64,000 nucleotides of DNA, taken from contig JAMLHR010000008.1 of NCBI GenBank assembly GCA_023957015.1, positions 17,385-81,384 of the forward strand. The letters run 5' to 3'. Shown piece by piece: positions 7,939-17,053 of this stretch. Position numbers and translations under genes: made by a program. The stretch comes from Thermomicrobiales bacterium. Its GTDB lineage: Bacteria; Chloroflexota; Chloroflexia; Thermomicrobiales; UBA6265. Under the pieces are notes generated by a model that was given only the letters and a program-made list of their open reading frames with translations, had not been told where the DNA came from and did not search any database. Position 1 is the first letter of the stretch. Every line of letters starts with the position of its first letter.

Positions 7939-8778
7939 GTGACATCTCGAGATGGATCCAACCGATACGGACGGCAACCCGCCCCCAAACCACCCCGATC
8001 CAATCAACAGGGTCAGTTCGGGCTAGACGCTGACGAACTTGATCGATACATGTCCGGTCAGCCCGCCAAGCAACCCCGTTTCGATCCGTACGGTCGTTCC
8101 CAATCAACAGGTCAGACACGAACGGTACGCCCGGCACCAGCACCACAGCCGCAATACCAGCAACCAGTGAACGAGACCTATCAGGAATGGGATCACCAGG
8201 AGTACGATGACGGCTACGAGTATGACGACTACGAGCCGATTCAACCCGAACCTGCCCCACGCCAGTCGACCCGCAGTCGTCGTCAGCCCGTACAGGAATA
8301 CGACGAGGATCTCTACGAGGACCCGTATGTCCTGGACGAAGACGAGATCGCGGAGCGACCACAACGGCGGTCCCAGCGAGCACCGCGAAAACGAACCTCG
8401 GCAACAGCAGCCGCAGGTGGATTCGCCATGCCTTCCTTTATCGCTGAGGCTCCGGTTCTCAAGGATCGTACCTCGTTGATCATGCTCGGCACCGGTCTCG
8501 CCAGCGTCCTGTTGATGATCATTATCGTAGCGATGAAACGCAGTGGGCTTGGTGACGCGATTCCTACCCACATTAACGCCAACGGTGAGGCGCAGGTCAT
8601 CGAAACCAGCGGCGCGATCTGGCAACTCCCTCTCATCGCCGCGATGGTGACGCTTATCAGTAGTGTTGTTGCCTGGTTCCTCGCGAAATGGGGCGCGTTT
8701 CTCCCGAGATTCCTCCTTGGAGGTAGCCTGGGCGTGCAGTTCATCGTCTGGGTTGCGGTCTACGCATTCCTCTTCTAG
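7939..8778 (+). CDS. Membrane protein with DUF1648-like domain and long disordered N-terminus
   Basis: The 279-residue protein has about 170 residues of low-complexity Gln/Pro/Tyr/Asp/Arg-rich sequence (cytoplasmic, probably unstructured), then three membrane segments: about LIMLGTGLASVLLMIIIV, LPLIAAMVTLISSVVAWFL and LLGGSLGVQFIVWVAVYAF. Between the first two lies IPTHINANGEAQ, close to the IP.H.NA.GE core of DUF1648 proteins, some of which are related to SdpI immunity-type proteins. The function is unknown. The GTG at 7939 follows GAGAGAGGA. An upstream in-frame ATG lies inside the hairpin and has no ribosome-binding site. Confidence 0.7.
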   Translation: MTSRDGSNRYGRQPAPKPPRSNQQGQFGLDADELDRYMSGQPAKQPRFDPYGRSQSTGQTRTVRPAPAPQPQYQQPVNETYQEWDHQEYDDGYEYDDYEPIQPEPAPRQSTRSRRQPVQEYDEDLYEDPYVLDEDEIAERPQRRSQRAPRKRTSATAAAGGFAMPSFIAEAPVLKDRTSLIMLGTGLASVLLMIIIVAMKRSGLGDAIPTHINANGEAQVIETSGAIWQLPLIAAMVTLISSVVAWFLAKWGAFLPRFLLGGSLGVQFIVWVAVYAFLF

Positions 8779-8787
8779 CGAAAGACC

Positions 8788-8823
8788 AGCGATGCTGATC
8801 GGAGTCCCCCGATCAGCATCGCT
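8788..8823. terminator. Bidirectional terminator between convergent genes
   Basis: AGCGATGCTGATCGG and its complement near 8809-8823 form a long stem with a short loop, between the stop at 8778 (plus gene) and the stop at 8830 (minus gene). Confidence 0.75.
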
Positions 8824-8829
8824 TCTATT

Positions 8830-10017
8830 TCACTCATCAGATAGATTGCTGAAGGCTTCCTCGATGACCTGATTGAAGGCATCGGGAAGACGCGGTGCAA
8901 TGGCACGCGCTGCCTCATGGACCTGGGTCAGGACGACGCCGATATCCTCAACCGGACCCGGTATAACACCGAGCATTTCGTCGAACTGACGACGATACCA
9001 GCCGCCAATCGCCCGGCGGACGCTGTTGATCGAGGGAGCGTCGACGCCACGGAGTGCAGATTCGGCCTCGATTCGCTCGCGCAACTCTGCGCTCCGCATC
9101 GGCAGCGCCATAGCGCCGTTAACGGCCTCTCGTTGGCGCTTGACGTACTCCGCCCGTGCATCCCAGGTCATAACGACCTGCCAGGAGTTCTGCGACGATC
9201 TGGCGATCTCTATGACCTGTGACTCGAGTTCCGAATCGTCGGCGCTGACCACTTCGTATCTCCCCACTAACGGTGTGATCGTCTCGATCCAGGCTCCATA
9301 ACACGCCCGCACAAGACGGAAGTAGTACATGGCCAGCAGCATGTTGGTACGAATCTCCTGGCGGAATCCATCTAGGGTCGCCAAGGTACCTAGCAATCGG
9401 GCGCCTTTCATCGGCTTCAGGAAGGAAACAGGTGAAGTCGTGAGCAACGTGACGCTGCTTCCCGGAACCCGGGAGGCAAGGCGACCACGTCGCAGTTGGA
9501 GCACATAGTGCGTCAACGCTACATCAGGCGAGAGGAAGTAGCCATCACGAACCGCTGCCTCGATATCGAGTTGCCCGAGATGGTCCGTGATTGCCGGTCC
9601 GACCTCCAACAATGCTCGAAGCACCTCCGCTGAGACCTGCGGAGACTTGGCGGTATCGATCGAGAACTTGGCATCCATGCTCAAAAGCACATTCTCGCCG
9701 GCGATCATGCCACGCACCAGGAAATCCGGATTCTGAAGTCCGCGTTTGGAAGCGACCCGCGCGATACCCGGTTTGGCATCGAGCCGATGAACCGCTGAGA
9801 CAAGCATCCGTTGGCTATCGGGGAGCGTGAGCACCGATTCCGGCCAGGTTTCGATGGCGTCCGTGCAAACATCGGACCAGCGATCACCGATCATGTTGCT
9901 GGCAAGGCCGCGATCCGAGAGTCGGGTTACATCGCGGTCATAGTAGGACTCAAGCAATCGACCCTGGGGAAACGCCTCACTGGTGAACCACAACTCATCG
10001 AACCGGGATTGTGGCAC
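8830..10017 (-). CDS. Uncharacterised soluble protein, possible nuclease fold
   Basis: I do not recognise the family. The 395-residue protein is soluble and rich in Arg and Glu. A stretch LLSMDAKFSIDTAK near residues 109-122 resembles the D-x-K of PD-(D/E)xK nucleases, but no complete active site could be assigned, so this is only a suggestion. The C-terminal third is helical (SAELRERIEAESALRG, VHEAARAIAPRL). Its start overlaps the end of the large GT-C-like membrane protein gene by 23 bases, so it is the last gene of that operon and probably co-translated. Confidence 0.7.
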   Translation of the reverse strand: MPQSRFDELWFTSEAFPQGRLLESYYDRDVTRLSDRGLASNMIGDRWSDVCTDAIETWPESVLTLPDSQRMLVSAVHRLDAKPGIARVASKRGLQNPDFLVRGMIAGENVLLSMDAKFSIDTAKSPQVSAEVLRALLEVGPAITDHLGQLDIEAAVRDGYFLSPDVALTHYVLQLRRGRLASRVPGSSVTLLTTSPVSFLKPMKGARLLGTLATLDGFRQEIRTNMLLAMYYFRLVRACYGAWIETITPLVGRYEVVSADDSELESQVIEIARSSQNSWQVVMTWDARAEYVKRQREAVNGAMALPMRSAELRERIEAESALRGVDAPSINSVRRAIGGWYRRQFDEMLGVIPGPVEDIGVVLTQVHEAARAIAPRLPDAFNQVIEEAFSNLSDE

Positions 10018-12061
10018 CTGGAGACTCCTCGTTGGAGGTGGGACGTATGCGCCGACCAGCGAATGCGAACACTAGTGTACCAGTGAGTCCCGCCACACTC
10101 GCAGCGCGAGATGTCCAGTCCAAACCGGTGACGGCGTAAGTCAGCGACAGGGAAACCGTTCCATCGGGTACTGGAATGCGCATGTAGCCATCTTCGGTCC
10201 GTTCAATAGGTAAACGTTCGCCATTAACCTCGGCCTGCCAGCGGGGGAACCAGTTTTGGCGGATGACAATATCGCCACTCCCCTCGTCCCAGGTAGCCTG
10301 GATGTCTTGGTTGGTCACGGAAACCGAAGCCGGTGCGGTATCGCCACGACTGACGACGTAGCCGGGATCAATCACCGCATAGACATCCCAACTGCCAAAG
10401 CTACCCACGTATCGCAACAGATCGCTCTCCGCAGCAGCCTGGCGGGGCGGTGTTCCGCTCGGCACCCACATATCGCTGACCATCACCACACCGATACCGT
10501 GGCGATGGAAATACTCGGTGGTGAAGGCATCTGATGGATTGGGGATGAAGTAGCCATCGGTGGGATCGTATGGCCCCGTCTGATCTCCATGCCAGTACCA
10601 CATCCAGTCGTCATACTGATACGTGCCGTACTCGATGCCAGGTGCCCACAATTGCTCGTGCCACCACGTCTGCTGGTTACCGATGATAAAAACGGTGGAT
10701 CCATCGGGTCGGGCATCATTAGCAGCGCGTACCGCATCCTCCAGATCGGCGAAGCGTTGATCTCCAACCGTCTCGACCTCGTACATCGCGATCTCGTTCG
10801 CCGGTATCTCACGATCCAGTGAGATCGCTGTGCGTATACCACCAATGCTCACCGTCAGTACCAGGGCAGCAATGATGAGTTCACGCCACACATACGGCAG
10901 CCGCTGGGTGAGTTGCTGCACCACATAAACAACCCCGATGGCTACCAGCACGATCATGAGTTGTCGCTGAAATGGCATGAGGCGCGGGGCTTCCAATTGC
11001 TCCACCAACGGTGGCGGATTGCTCGTCGTGGCAACCCACATCGTGAACAAGGTGTAGATACCAACCGTCAGCGCAGTCGCCTGGGAAATGCGAAGTCGAC
11101 GACCCCGGAACAGGAGAAGCAATGCCAATCCACTCCCAATCGCGATCAGGAGCACACGCTCCGTCAGAGCCAATACAAGCGCGTCCCAATAGGTCTCCAG
11201 CGGCTCATAGAACTGATAGTGGAGAAAGAAATACTGATCGCTGTATCGCATCAGCGAGGTGACAACCGGGGCAGCAATCAGGAATGCAAGTCCACCGACA
11301 ACACCTATGGAGACGGCAGCATCACGCAGTCGGACGCGGAGCGGAGTCTCGGTCTCGACCAGCAGATACCACACGCCTATTGCGATGGTGGCGATGACGA
11401 TTCCGAAGAGCGAGCGAGGATTGCTCACCGTCGCACAGGCGATGGCAATGACAGCACCAACTCCACTCCAGTGGTATCGGTACAACACGTACCGTCCCAG
11501 CAGAACCGTCGCGAGGACACCGAAGGTCGCACCGGTGACGTTCGTGACCAGGCCCCAACCAACCAGCTCCTCATACCCTCCGCTCAGCCAGTAACCCGGT
11601 ATGGCGATGTGAATGGATGTGGCCAGGAAGGCCGCCGATGGGTGAATCCTGTCTCCCCGCACCAAAAGCCAGTACGCCAGCGCCGGAAGAACAAAGATAA
11701 GCCCCACCACCAGTTTGTGAACGGCGAGGATCGAGAACTGGCCGAAGAGTAGCGACCATACACCCACATCCAGCCAGGCAACACCGAGCGGGTAAAACTC
11801 AACGGGATATCCACCCTGGTGGCTCCCCATCCAGCGCACCAACTCGCCATGCTTTAGGGCATCCAGAACGGCCGCAGCGCGGGCGGCATGGAAAGGATGA
11901 TCAACCGTCGCGTAGGCATTGGGTATGACTTGACCGGAATCGAGCGTGATGGTGAGATCGAAACCGCCGATTTTTCTCAGCGCATAGGCACATAAGGCCA
12001 CGAGCGCGATACCCCAACCGAAGGTAAGGTAGCGCTCGGCCTTTGGCTCAAACGGTTTCAT
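9995..12061 (-). CDS. Large polytopic membrane protein, GT-C glycosyltransferase/YfhO-like
   Basis: The 688-residue protein has about eleven hydrophobic segments between residues 15 and 430 and a final one near 655-672. Between them is an extracytoplasmic region (about 430-640) with NWFPRWQAEVNGERLPIERTEDG, a typical beta-rich ending of YfhO-type membrane glycosyltransferases. The N-terminal half has DHPFHAARAAAVLDAL in the first outside loop, where GT-C enzymes carry catalytic acidic residues. It probably transfers sugars from lipid carriers to envelope polymers. GtrA and a UDP-galactopyranose-mutase-like gene lie upstream on the same strand. It overlaps its upstream neighbour by 14 bases. 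Confidence 0.75.
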   Translation of the reverse strand: MKPFEPKAERYLTFGWGIALVALCAYALRKIGGFDLTITLDSGQVIPNAYATVDHPFHAARAAAVLDALKHGELVRWMGSHQGGYPVEFYPLGVAWLDVGVWSLLFGQFSILAVHKLVVGLIFVLPALAYWLLVRGDRIHPSAAFLATSIHIAIPGYWLSGGYEELVGWGLVTNVTGATFGVLATVLLGRYVLYRYHWSGVGAVIAIACATVSNPRSLFGIVIATIAIGVWYLLVETETPLRVRLRDAAVSIGVVGGLAFLIAAPVVTSLMRYSDQYFFLHYQFYEPLETYWDALVLALTERVLLIAIGSGLALLLLFRGRRLRISQATALTVGIYTLFTMWVATTSNPPPLVEQLEAPRLMPFQRQLMIVLVAIGVVYVVQQLTQRLPYVWRELIIAALVLTVSIGGIRTAISLDREIPANEIAMYEVETVGDQRFADLEDAVRAANDARPDGSTVFIIGNQQTWWHEQLWAPGIEYGTYQYDDWMWYWHGDQTGPYDPTDGYFIPNPSDAFTTEYFHRHGIGVVMVSDMWVPSGTPPRQAAAESDLLRYVGSFGSWDVYAVIDPGYVVSRGDTAPASVSVTNQDIQATWDEGSGDIVIRQNWFPRWQAEVNGERLPIERTEDGYMRIPVPDGTVSLSLTYAVTGLDWTSRAASVAGLTGTLVFAFAGRRIRPTSNEESPGATIPVR

Positions 12062-12410
12062 CGGTCAGATGAGCGGCGTGAATGGCTTCCCAGGATTCAT
12101 TATGAGGATCGTCGTCTGGTGTGCCCAGAATCAACCAGAGTCCCGCAATCGTGCCCACAACGACAAATGAGATCGACAACCAGAAGAGCATGGAGATGAG
12201 ACCAGCAGCAGGTAGTTCGGGCAGGTTTCGGCCGAAGTAGGTCCACATCCCTGCGATACGACGATCCAGTAGATTGAGTTGACCCTCAATCCAGACGCGC
12301 GCCTGTATCTCGCCGAATCCCACCCATAGCAGGAATCCTGCGGACAACACGGTGAACAGCACCAGCCTTGCCGGATGAACCTGTGCCTGCTTTTGTTCGT
12401 GCTGTTCCAT
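12048..12410 (-). CDS. Small membrane protein in the envelope glycan operon
   Basis: The 120-residue protein has two membrane segments (about residues 17-34, VLFTVLSAGFLLWVGF, and 70-95, ISMLFWLSISFVVVGTIAGLW) joined by an amphipathic linker. It has no recognisable domain. The ATG at 12410 is chosen; a TTG at 12446 would add twelve residues and neither has a strong ribosome-binding site. The stop overlaps the GT-C-like gene by 14 bases, which argues for a shared function or complex. Confidence 0.65.
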   Translation of the reverse strand: MEQHEQKQAQVHPARLVLFTVLSAGFLLWVGFGEIQARVWIEGQLNLLDRRIAGMWTYFGRNLPELPAAGLISMLFWLSISFVVVGTIAGLWLILGTPDDDPHNESWEAIHAAHLTDETV

Positions 12411-12467
12411 GCTGTTCAGCGTCCAATGGATCCTGCCCAGGATCAACCCGGGAGGAACGACGTTCCT

Positions 12468-13943
12468 CTAACCAACCTGCGCGGGAGATACCTTCTTCAT
12501 CTCATGGTACTCCTGGTCCGCGTTGACGTCTTCCAGGTCGTAGTGCGCACCGAGGATATTCTTCGCAGCGAGCATACCGGTCTCGATACTGTGATCGGTG
12601 TTGTTGTAGCGGAAGGAGCCGCCGCGACCAATGTACTGGAGATTCTCGATGGACTTGATGTAATCCTTCATCTTGCCCAGAGGTTCCTCGTATCCCATGC
12701 CATAGACCGGATAGGCCTTGGTGGCTCGCAGGGTGAAACCGCCGATAACCTCATCAGGAGTGACGAAGTGCAGATCCTCGACCAGGTGCTTGATCGTCTG
12801 GTTCACCAGTTGCTCATCGGTCATGTTCCAGATGTGATCACCCTTGGTGCAGAAGTACTCGACAACCAGCGACGTGTACTCGTCGCTTGGTACCATCGCC
12901 GGACTCCAGTTCTTGGGTTCATGGAAGCGACCGAAGAGGATGTTCTTGTCGTGGACGTACAGCCAGGTGTCGGTGGTCACCTGCTTCTTCTTGAACATCA
13001 TGTTGACAGTGATGATATCCCGGAAGTCGAGCGAGTTTGCTGCTTCCAGAACATCTTGCGGTGCTGGAGGGTCGGTGATCTTGCAGAGCACCGTCATCGG
13101 GATGGAGGAGATGAAGTTCTCCGCCTCCAACAGCTGCTCGCCCTGTTCCGTCTGCACCAGGATTCCCTTGACGCGGTTTCCGTCCAACACAATCTTGCGG
13201 ACCGGATGCTTCAGCAATACCTGGTTACCAGACGCCTCAACAGCGTCAGCCATACGTTCGCTAAAGCGACCGAAGCCATCACGCGGATACATAAACTCAT
13301 CGATCAGGCTGACGACCTCACCCTTGGATGGAATGATCGCGTCCTTCACGGCGGTCCAGAGACTCATATCCTTGGTGCGTTGCTTCACCCAGTCTCCACT
13401 GAGCTGATCGCACGGGCGCCCCCACAGCTTTTCCGAGTAGTTCTTAAAGAAGAGCCCATAGAGCGTGTTGCCGTACTGGTCCCGGTAGCGATCCTCCATG
13501 GTCAGTAACTCCTCGTCGCTGAAGCGACGGCGGAGCATGCTGACACCGTAATCGACAACGGCACGGGCACTAACGACTGGGTTAAGCGAGGTGAGAGCGC
13601 TCTTGAACTTCAGCGGGTAATCGATGAATTTCCCATCGAAGTAGATACGGCTGATGCGGTTAACCCACAGGAGCTCGTCATCAACGACCTCCTTGAAAAG
13701 GTCGTTGAGCTCATCATTCTTGGTAAACCAGCGGTGACCACCGATATCGAACTTGAATTCACCGAACTCGGTTTCCCGCCTGATTGTGCGCGCGAGACCA
13801 CCGACAAATGGGGCGGATTCCACCACGGTAACCGGTGCTCCGGCTTTGCTAAGGACGTAGGCGGAGCAAAGTCCCGCGGGACCGGCTCCCATAACGATTG
13901 TGTTGCCAGGTGTATTGCTCATGGATGCTGAAGCATCAGCCAT
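12468..13943 (-). CDS. FAD-dependent oxidoreductase, UDP-galactopyranose mutase-like
   Basis: The 491-residue protein begins with a Rossmann FAD site (IVMGAGPAGLCSAYVLSKAG near residue 15, then VVESAPFVGGLART) and shows GGHRWFTKN, DYPLKF and NYSEKLWGRPCDQL segments found in UDP-galactopyranose mutase-like and amine-oxidase-like flavoproteins. The C-terminal IENLQYIGRGGSFRYNNTDH contributes to the flavin site. A role in nucleotide-sugar isomerisation or oxidation for surface glycans fits the neighbouring GtrA and GT-C-like genes, but a substrate cannot be assigned. The ATG at 13943 has GAGAGGGA upstream; a longer reading starts at 14015. Confidence 0.8.
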   Translation of the reverse strand: MADASASMSNTPGNTIVMGAGPAGLCSAYVLSKAGAPVTVVESAPFVGGLARTIRRETEFGEFKFDIGGHRWFTKNDELNDLFKEVVDDELLWVNRISRIYFDGKFIDYPLKFKSALTSLNPVVSARAVVDYGVSMLRRRFSDEELLTMEDRYRDQYGNTLYGLFFKNYSEKLWGRPCDQLSGDWVKQRTKDMSLWTAVKDAIIPSKGEVVSLIDEFMYPRDGFGRFSERMADAVEASGNQVLLKHPVRKIVLDGNRVKGILVQTEQGEQLLEAENFISSIPMTVLCKITDPPAPQDVLEAANSLDFRDIITVNMMFKKKQVTTDTWLYVHDKNILFGRFHEPKNWSPAMVPSDEYTSLVVEYFCTKGDHIWNMTDEQLVNQTIKHLVEDLHFVTPDEVIGGFTLRATKAYPVYGMGYEEPLGKMKDYIKSIENLQYIGRGGSFRYNNTDHSIETGMLAAKNILGAHYDLEDVNADQEYHEMKKVSPAQVG

Positions 13944-14101
13944 GTTCCGGTATTCCCTCTCATCATGCGTGTACCAAGTACCGATCCGACGCAAACCACG
14001 TAGGCACTCGCTCACGCATCTCGGAGTATCTCCGACAAAGACATCGTGGTAGTTATACCATTATCGGTGCCACGGCTTACCTCTGGCTTACCGATCCTGG
14101 T

Positions 14102-14527
14102 TTACTTTCTCCAGGTAATGGCGTTATTGAGACCGAAGTTCCATATCGCCGCCAGACCCGCACCGACGATATTGGCGAGCAGATAATGCACTCCCCATTG
14201 GTCATGAAGCATAGTGAGGACGCCCCAGTTAATGAGGAGACCACCGAGGTTGATAGGGATGTAGGACTGCGCCCTGCGTAGCCAGTTCGGGCCACCACGG
14301 TCGTGCCAGGTCCAGATCTCATTGAGGTAGAAGGTAACAGCCATCGAGATGAGAATCGCGACGGGAGAGGCGGAGCGCACAGGCACCTGAAACTGCTCAT
14401 GCAGCAGCCACAGGAAGCCCTGATTCGTGGCAAAACCGATCGCACCGACAACCAGGAACTTCTGGAATCGCTGCGTGAACGCCCACAGTCGCGCAAAGGA
14501 TTCGGGCATATTCTCTGTGGAGATCAT
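14102..14527 (-). CDS. GtrA family membrane protein
   Basis: The 141-residue protein has four predicted membrane segments and the GtrA landmarks FLVVGAIGFATNQGFLWLL (about 24-42), a polar FYLNEIWTW and a final NFGLNNAITWRK. GtrA proteins are thought to help flip or position lipid-linked sugars in the membrane. GAGGGA precedes the ATG. The downstream flavoprotein and GT-C-like genes on the same strand make an envelope glycan operon likely. Confidence 0.9.
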   Translation of the reverse strand: MISTENMPESFARLWAFTQRFQKFLVVGAIGFATNQGFLWLLHEQFQVPVRSASPVAILISMAVTFYLNEIWTWHDRGGPNWLRRAQSYIPINLGGLLINWGVLTMLHDQWGVHYLLANIVGAGLAAIWNFGLNNAITWRK

Positions 14528-14593
14528 TGTTCCCTCAAGCGCGGATCACGCGGGTCAATCGAAGCAGCAATGGGCCGTCTTGAGTCTCACGGT

Positions 14594-14630
14594 AATGCCG
14601 GATGCCATTCACATGATAGCATCCGGCATT
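14594..14630 (-). terminator. Hairpin after the S41 protease gene
   Basis: AATGCCGGATGC and GCATCCGGCATT form a perfect 12-bp stem with a 13-base loop, 12 bases past the protease stop on the minus strand. It also separates this gene from gtrA. Confidence 0.65.
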
Positions 14631-14641
14631 CACTCAGATTC

Positions 14642-15910
14642 CTAGGAATGCAGCGTGACGAAAGCTTGATGAAGCTGTGGATCTTCCAGTACGTCGAAGG
14701 CCGCCTGATCCAACTTCTCACCTTCTATCAACAACAATGCCGGGAACCTGGGATAGTCAAGTGGATTGGCCGAGAGAGCGACTTCATGATCCGGAACAAC
14801 GCCGACGTGGTAGATATCGTTGCCCTGACCGGTGAGGAAGAGCTGGATTCCAAGAAGTGCCATCGATCCGTCGCTCATTTCGAACGGCAGAAGCACGGTA
14901 CCAGTGCCAGCGGTGGTGATGCCGACTACTTCGGCCCTTCCTGTCTCCTGCAAGGCTGAGGCGGTGATCTCCGAAGCAGAAGCGGATCTGCTGTCCACCA
15001 GAACCACTAGCGGGCCATCGAGGTATGCGCCGTTCTTCACCGCCGTGGTGGTCGTCTCGATATTGCCGGCAGCATCTAGCTCCTGCAACATCGGTGTACC
15101 GGGTGGCAGGAACTGACCGATAATCACTCGCGCCTCGTTGACGTAGCCGCCTCCATTGCCACGAAGATCAAGAATGACGCCCGTCATTCCCTGCTCCTTG
15201 CCCCACTCAAGCCCTGCCACTAACCGCTTTGACGAACCAGACGAGAATCGCGATAGATGCAGCCACAACGTACCGTCTGGCAACATGGCATATTCGACAG
15301 GATCTTCGTCGAGACGGGCACGGTTCACGGTGATCTCGTAGGGTTCTGTTTCACCTTGATGAATCAGAGTGAGCGTGACCGGTGTACCCTCCTCGCCTCG
15401 AATCATGTCGAGTGTCTCCTGGACATCGACATTCGGATCGCGGAGATCGATGCCATCCACCATGATGAGCGTATCGCCGGGAAGAACACCCGCCTCCATT
15501 GCCGGGGAGTTCTTAAGCGGGTAGTTGATGACAGGCAGGCCATCAACCATGTTGTAGTTAATGCCCACACCGACAAAGGATCCGTCGAGTCCCTGGGTAA
15601 CACGCAGAGCTTCGGATGGCGTCAGGAAAACGCTGTGATTGGTGTCTCCAAGTGTGTCCACCATTCCGGACGCGGCGCCCCACACCAGTTGCTCATCGGT
15701 GAACTCGTCCTGGAGCACGTAGTTCTCGCGGATGGCGTCATAGGTCTCACCGATGACACTGTAGTTACTGGCATTGGAAAATCGATCGGATGCCTCGCCG
15801 ACTTCGACAAGCACACGATCCATACCGGCACCAACAAAGAGTGTGCCCACAATGGCCACACCATATCCTAGCTTCTTGAGCGACCGCCCAAACGGCAACA
15901 CATTACTCAT
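14642..15910 (-). CDS. S41 family (CtpA-like) C-terminal processing peptidase, catalytic lysine not evident
   Basis: The 422-residue protein has an N-terminal membrane anchor (about 13-30), a PDZ domain (GLDGSFVGVGINYN to DTLIMVDGIDLRDPN, about 110-190) and an S41 peptidase domain with GVILDLRGNGGG near 252 and the nucleophile serine in SRSASASEI near 314. In the classical Ser-Lys dyad the lysine lies in a GKGSVQ-like motif; here the equivalent stretch reads TAGTGTVLL, so the lysine is replaced. Related Chloroflexota proteins may share this, in which case another base would act. The ATG at 15910 has GGAGG upstream. Confidence 0.88.
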   Translation of the reverse strand: MSNVLPFGRSLKKLGYGVAIVGTLFVGAGMDRVLVEVGEASDRFSNASNYSVIGETYDAIRENYVLQDEFTDEQLVWGAASGMVDTLGDTNHSVFLTPSEALRVTQGLDGSFVGVGINYNMVDGLPVINYPLKNSPAMEAGVLPGDTLIMVDGIDLRDPNVDVQETLDMIRGEEGTPVTLTLIHQGETEPYEITVNRARLDEDPVEYAMLPDGTLWLHLSRFSSGSSKRLVAGLEWGKEQGMTGVILDLRGNGGGYVNEARVIIGQFLPPGTPMLQELDAAGNIETTTTAVKNGAYLDGPLVVLVDSRSASASEITASALQETGRAEVVGITTAGTGTVLLPFEMSDGSMALLGIQLFLTGQGNDIYHVGVVPDHEVALSANPLDYPRFPALLLIEGEKLDQAAFDVLEDPQLHQAFVTLHS

Positions 15911-15998
15911 ACAACCTCCGAACGGACCGTGGGTATTCCAACCCACGGACGTCAATCGACAAAATGATATACGTAACGCCCCGACCGGAGGTTCCCGT

Positions 15999-16925
15999 TT
16001 AGTTGTAGACCGATGTCAGCCAGTTGGCATAGGTGGGATTCTCGCCCCGGAATATGCCCAGCAGCATGGTCTCCAGCTTGCGCGTTATCTCGCCCATCTG
16101 GCCAGTCCCAATGGCATAGTGATCGACCTCGACGATCGAGGTGATCTCGGCCGCGGTGCCGGAGAGGAAGACCTCATCCGCCAGATAGAGTTCCGTGCGG
16201 TCAACGGTTCTCTCCACCACATCCATACCAAGATCGCGCGCAAGCGTAATCACCGCATTCCGAGTGATGCTCTCCAGAATGCCGCTGGAGACATCCGGTG
16301 TAATCAATGTGTTGTTTCTGATCATCATCAGGCAGGCACCTGGAGCTTCCGAGACTTTACCCTGTGGGCTCAGCATGAGTGCGCAATCATAGCCATCCAG
16401 CTTGGCCTCGTAATTGGCCAACTGACCATTGCGATAGTTGGAGATGTTCTTGATGCGCGGTGGCATCACATTATCGGAAATCCTGGTCCAGGAACTGATG
16501 CGCGCACGCTGCGTGAATCCCGTGCACAGGTGTGTCGCGCTCGGGTTTGTACGCATATACATCGCGGCAACGAGCGAAGTCGGATCATTGCGTTTTGCCA
16601 TATCTCCACCGGAATGCACCAACGGGAAGATGTACGTGTCCTGGTGGATATCGTTAGCACGGAGAAGATCGATAGTGAATCCAACAAGCTCATCGACGCT
16701 ATAGGAGATCGGCAGGCGTACCATTCGCGAAGAGTCGCGCAGACGTTGCATATGCTCTGGGAGACGAAAGACATTGAGTCCCTGACCGTCTGCGGTACTA
16801 TAGGCGCGAATTCCCTCGAAGACGGCACCAACGGCACCCCAGGCGAGATCGGTGAGATGGATGGTGGCATCCTCCCACTTCACGAGCTCACCGTTTCGCC
16901 ACAGATAGTCAGGATGCGCAGCCAT
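15999..16925 (-). CDS. ilvE: Branched-chain amino acid aminotransferase
   Basis: This fold-type IV PLP enzyme moves the amino group between branched-chain amino acids and 2-oxoglutarate. FEGIRAYST near residue 37, and NYRNGQLANYEAKLDGYD near 165, hold the substrate loop and the PLP lysine (EAK). VSEAPGACLMMI and the LSGTAAEITSI motif near 252 bind the cofactor phosphate. Length (308) is typical for IlvE. It stands alone on the minus strand, 73 bases past the terminator-bearing ROK kinase gene region, and 89 bases before the protease. Confidence 0.94.
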   Translation of the reverse strand: MAAHPDYLWRNGELVKWEDATIHLTDLAWGAVGAVFEGIRAYSTADGQGLNVFRLPEHMQRLRDSSRMVRLPISYSVDELVGFTIDLLRANDIHQDTYIFPLVHSGGDMAKRNDPTSLVAAMYMRTNPSATHLCTGFTQRARISSWTRISDNVMPPRIKNISNYRNGQLANYEAKLDGYDCALMLSPQGKVSEAPGACLMMIRNNTLITPDVSSGILESITRNAVITLARDLGMDVVERTVDRTELYLADEVFLSGTAAEITSIVEVDHYAIGTGQMGEITRKLETMLLGIFRGENPTYANWLTSVYN

Positions 16926-17004
16926 GTTTGTACTCCAGGGTCATAGGTAACCATCACCAGTCTGCGTCATGGTACAACCGCTTCGGATACCCGTATAGGG
17001 CAAA

Positions 17005-17042
17005 ATGGCGGTGGGGCTGATGCACACCAGCCCCACCGCCAT
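17005..17042 (-). terminator. Intrinsic terminator after the ROK kinase gene
   Basis: ATGGCGGTGGGGCTG pairs perfectly with CAGCCCCACCGCCAT across an 8-base loop. On the minus strand it is followed by TTTT, 12 bases beyond the kinase stop. Confidence 0.85.
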
Positions 17043-17053
17043 CATCCCGGCAC

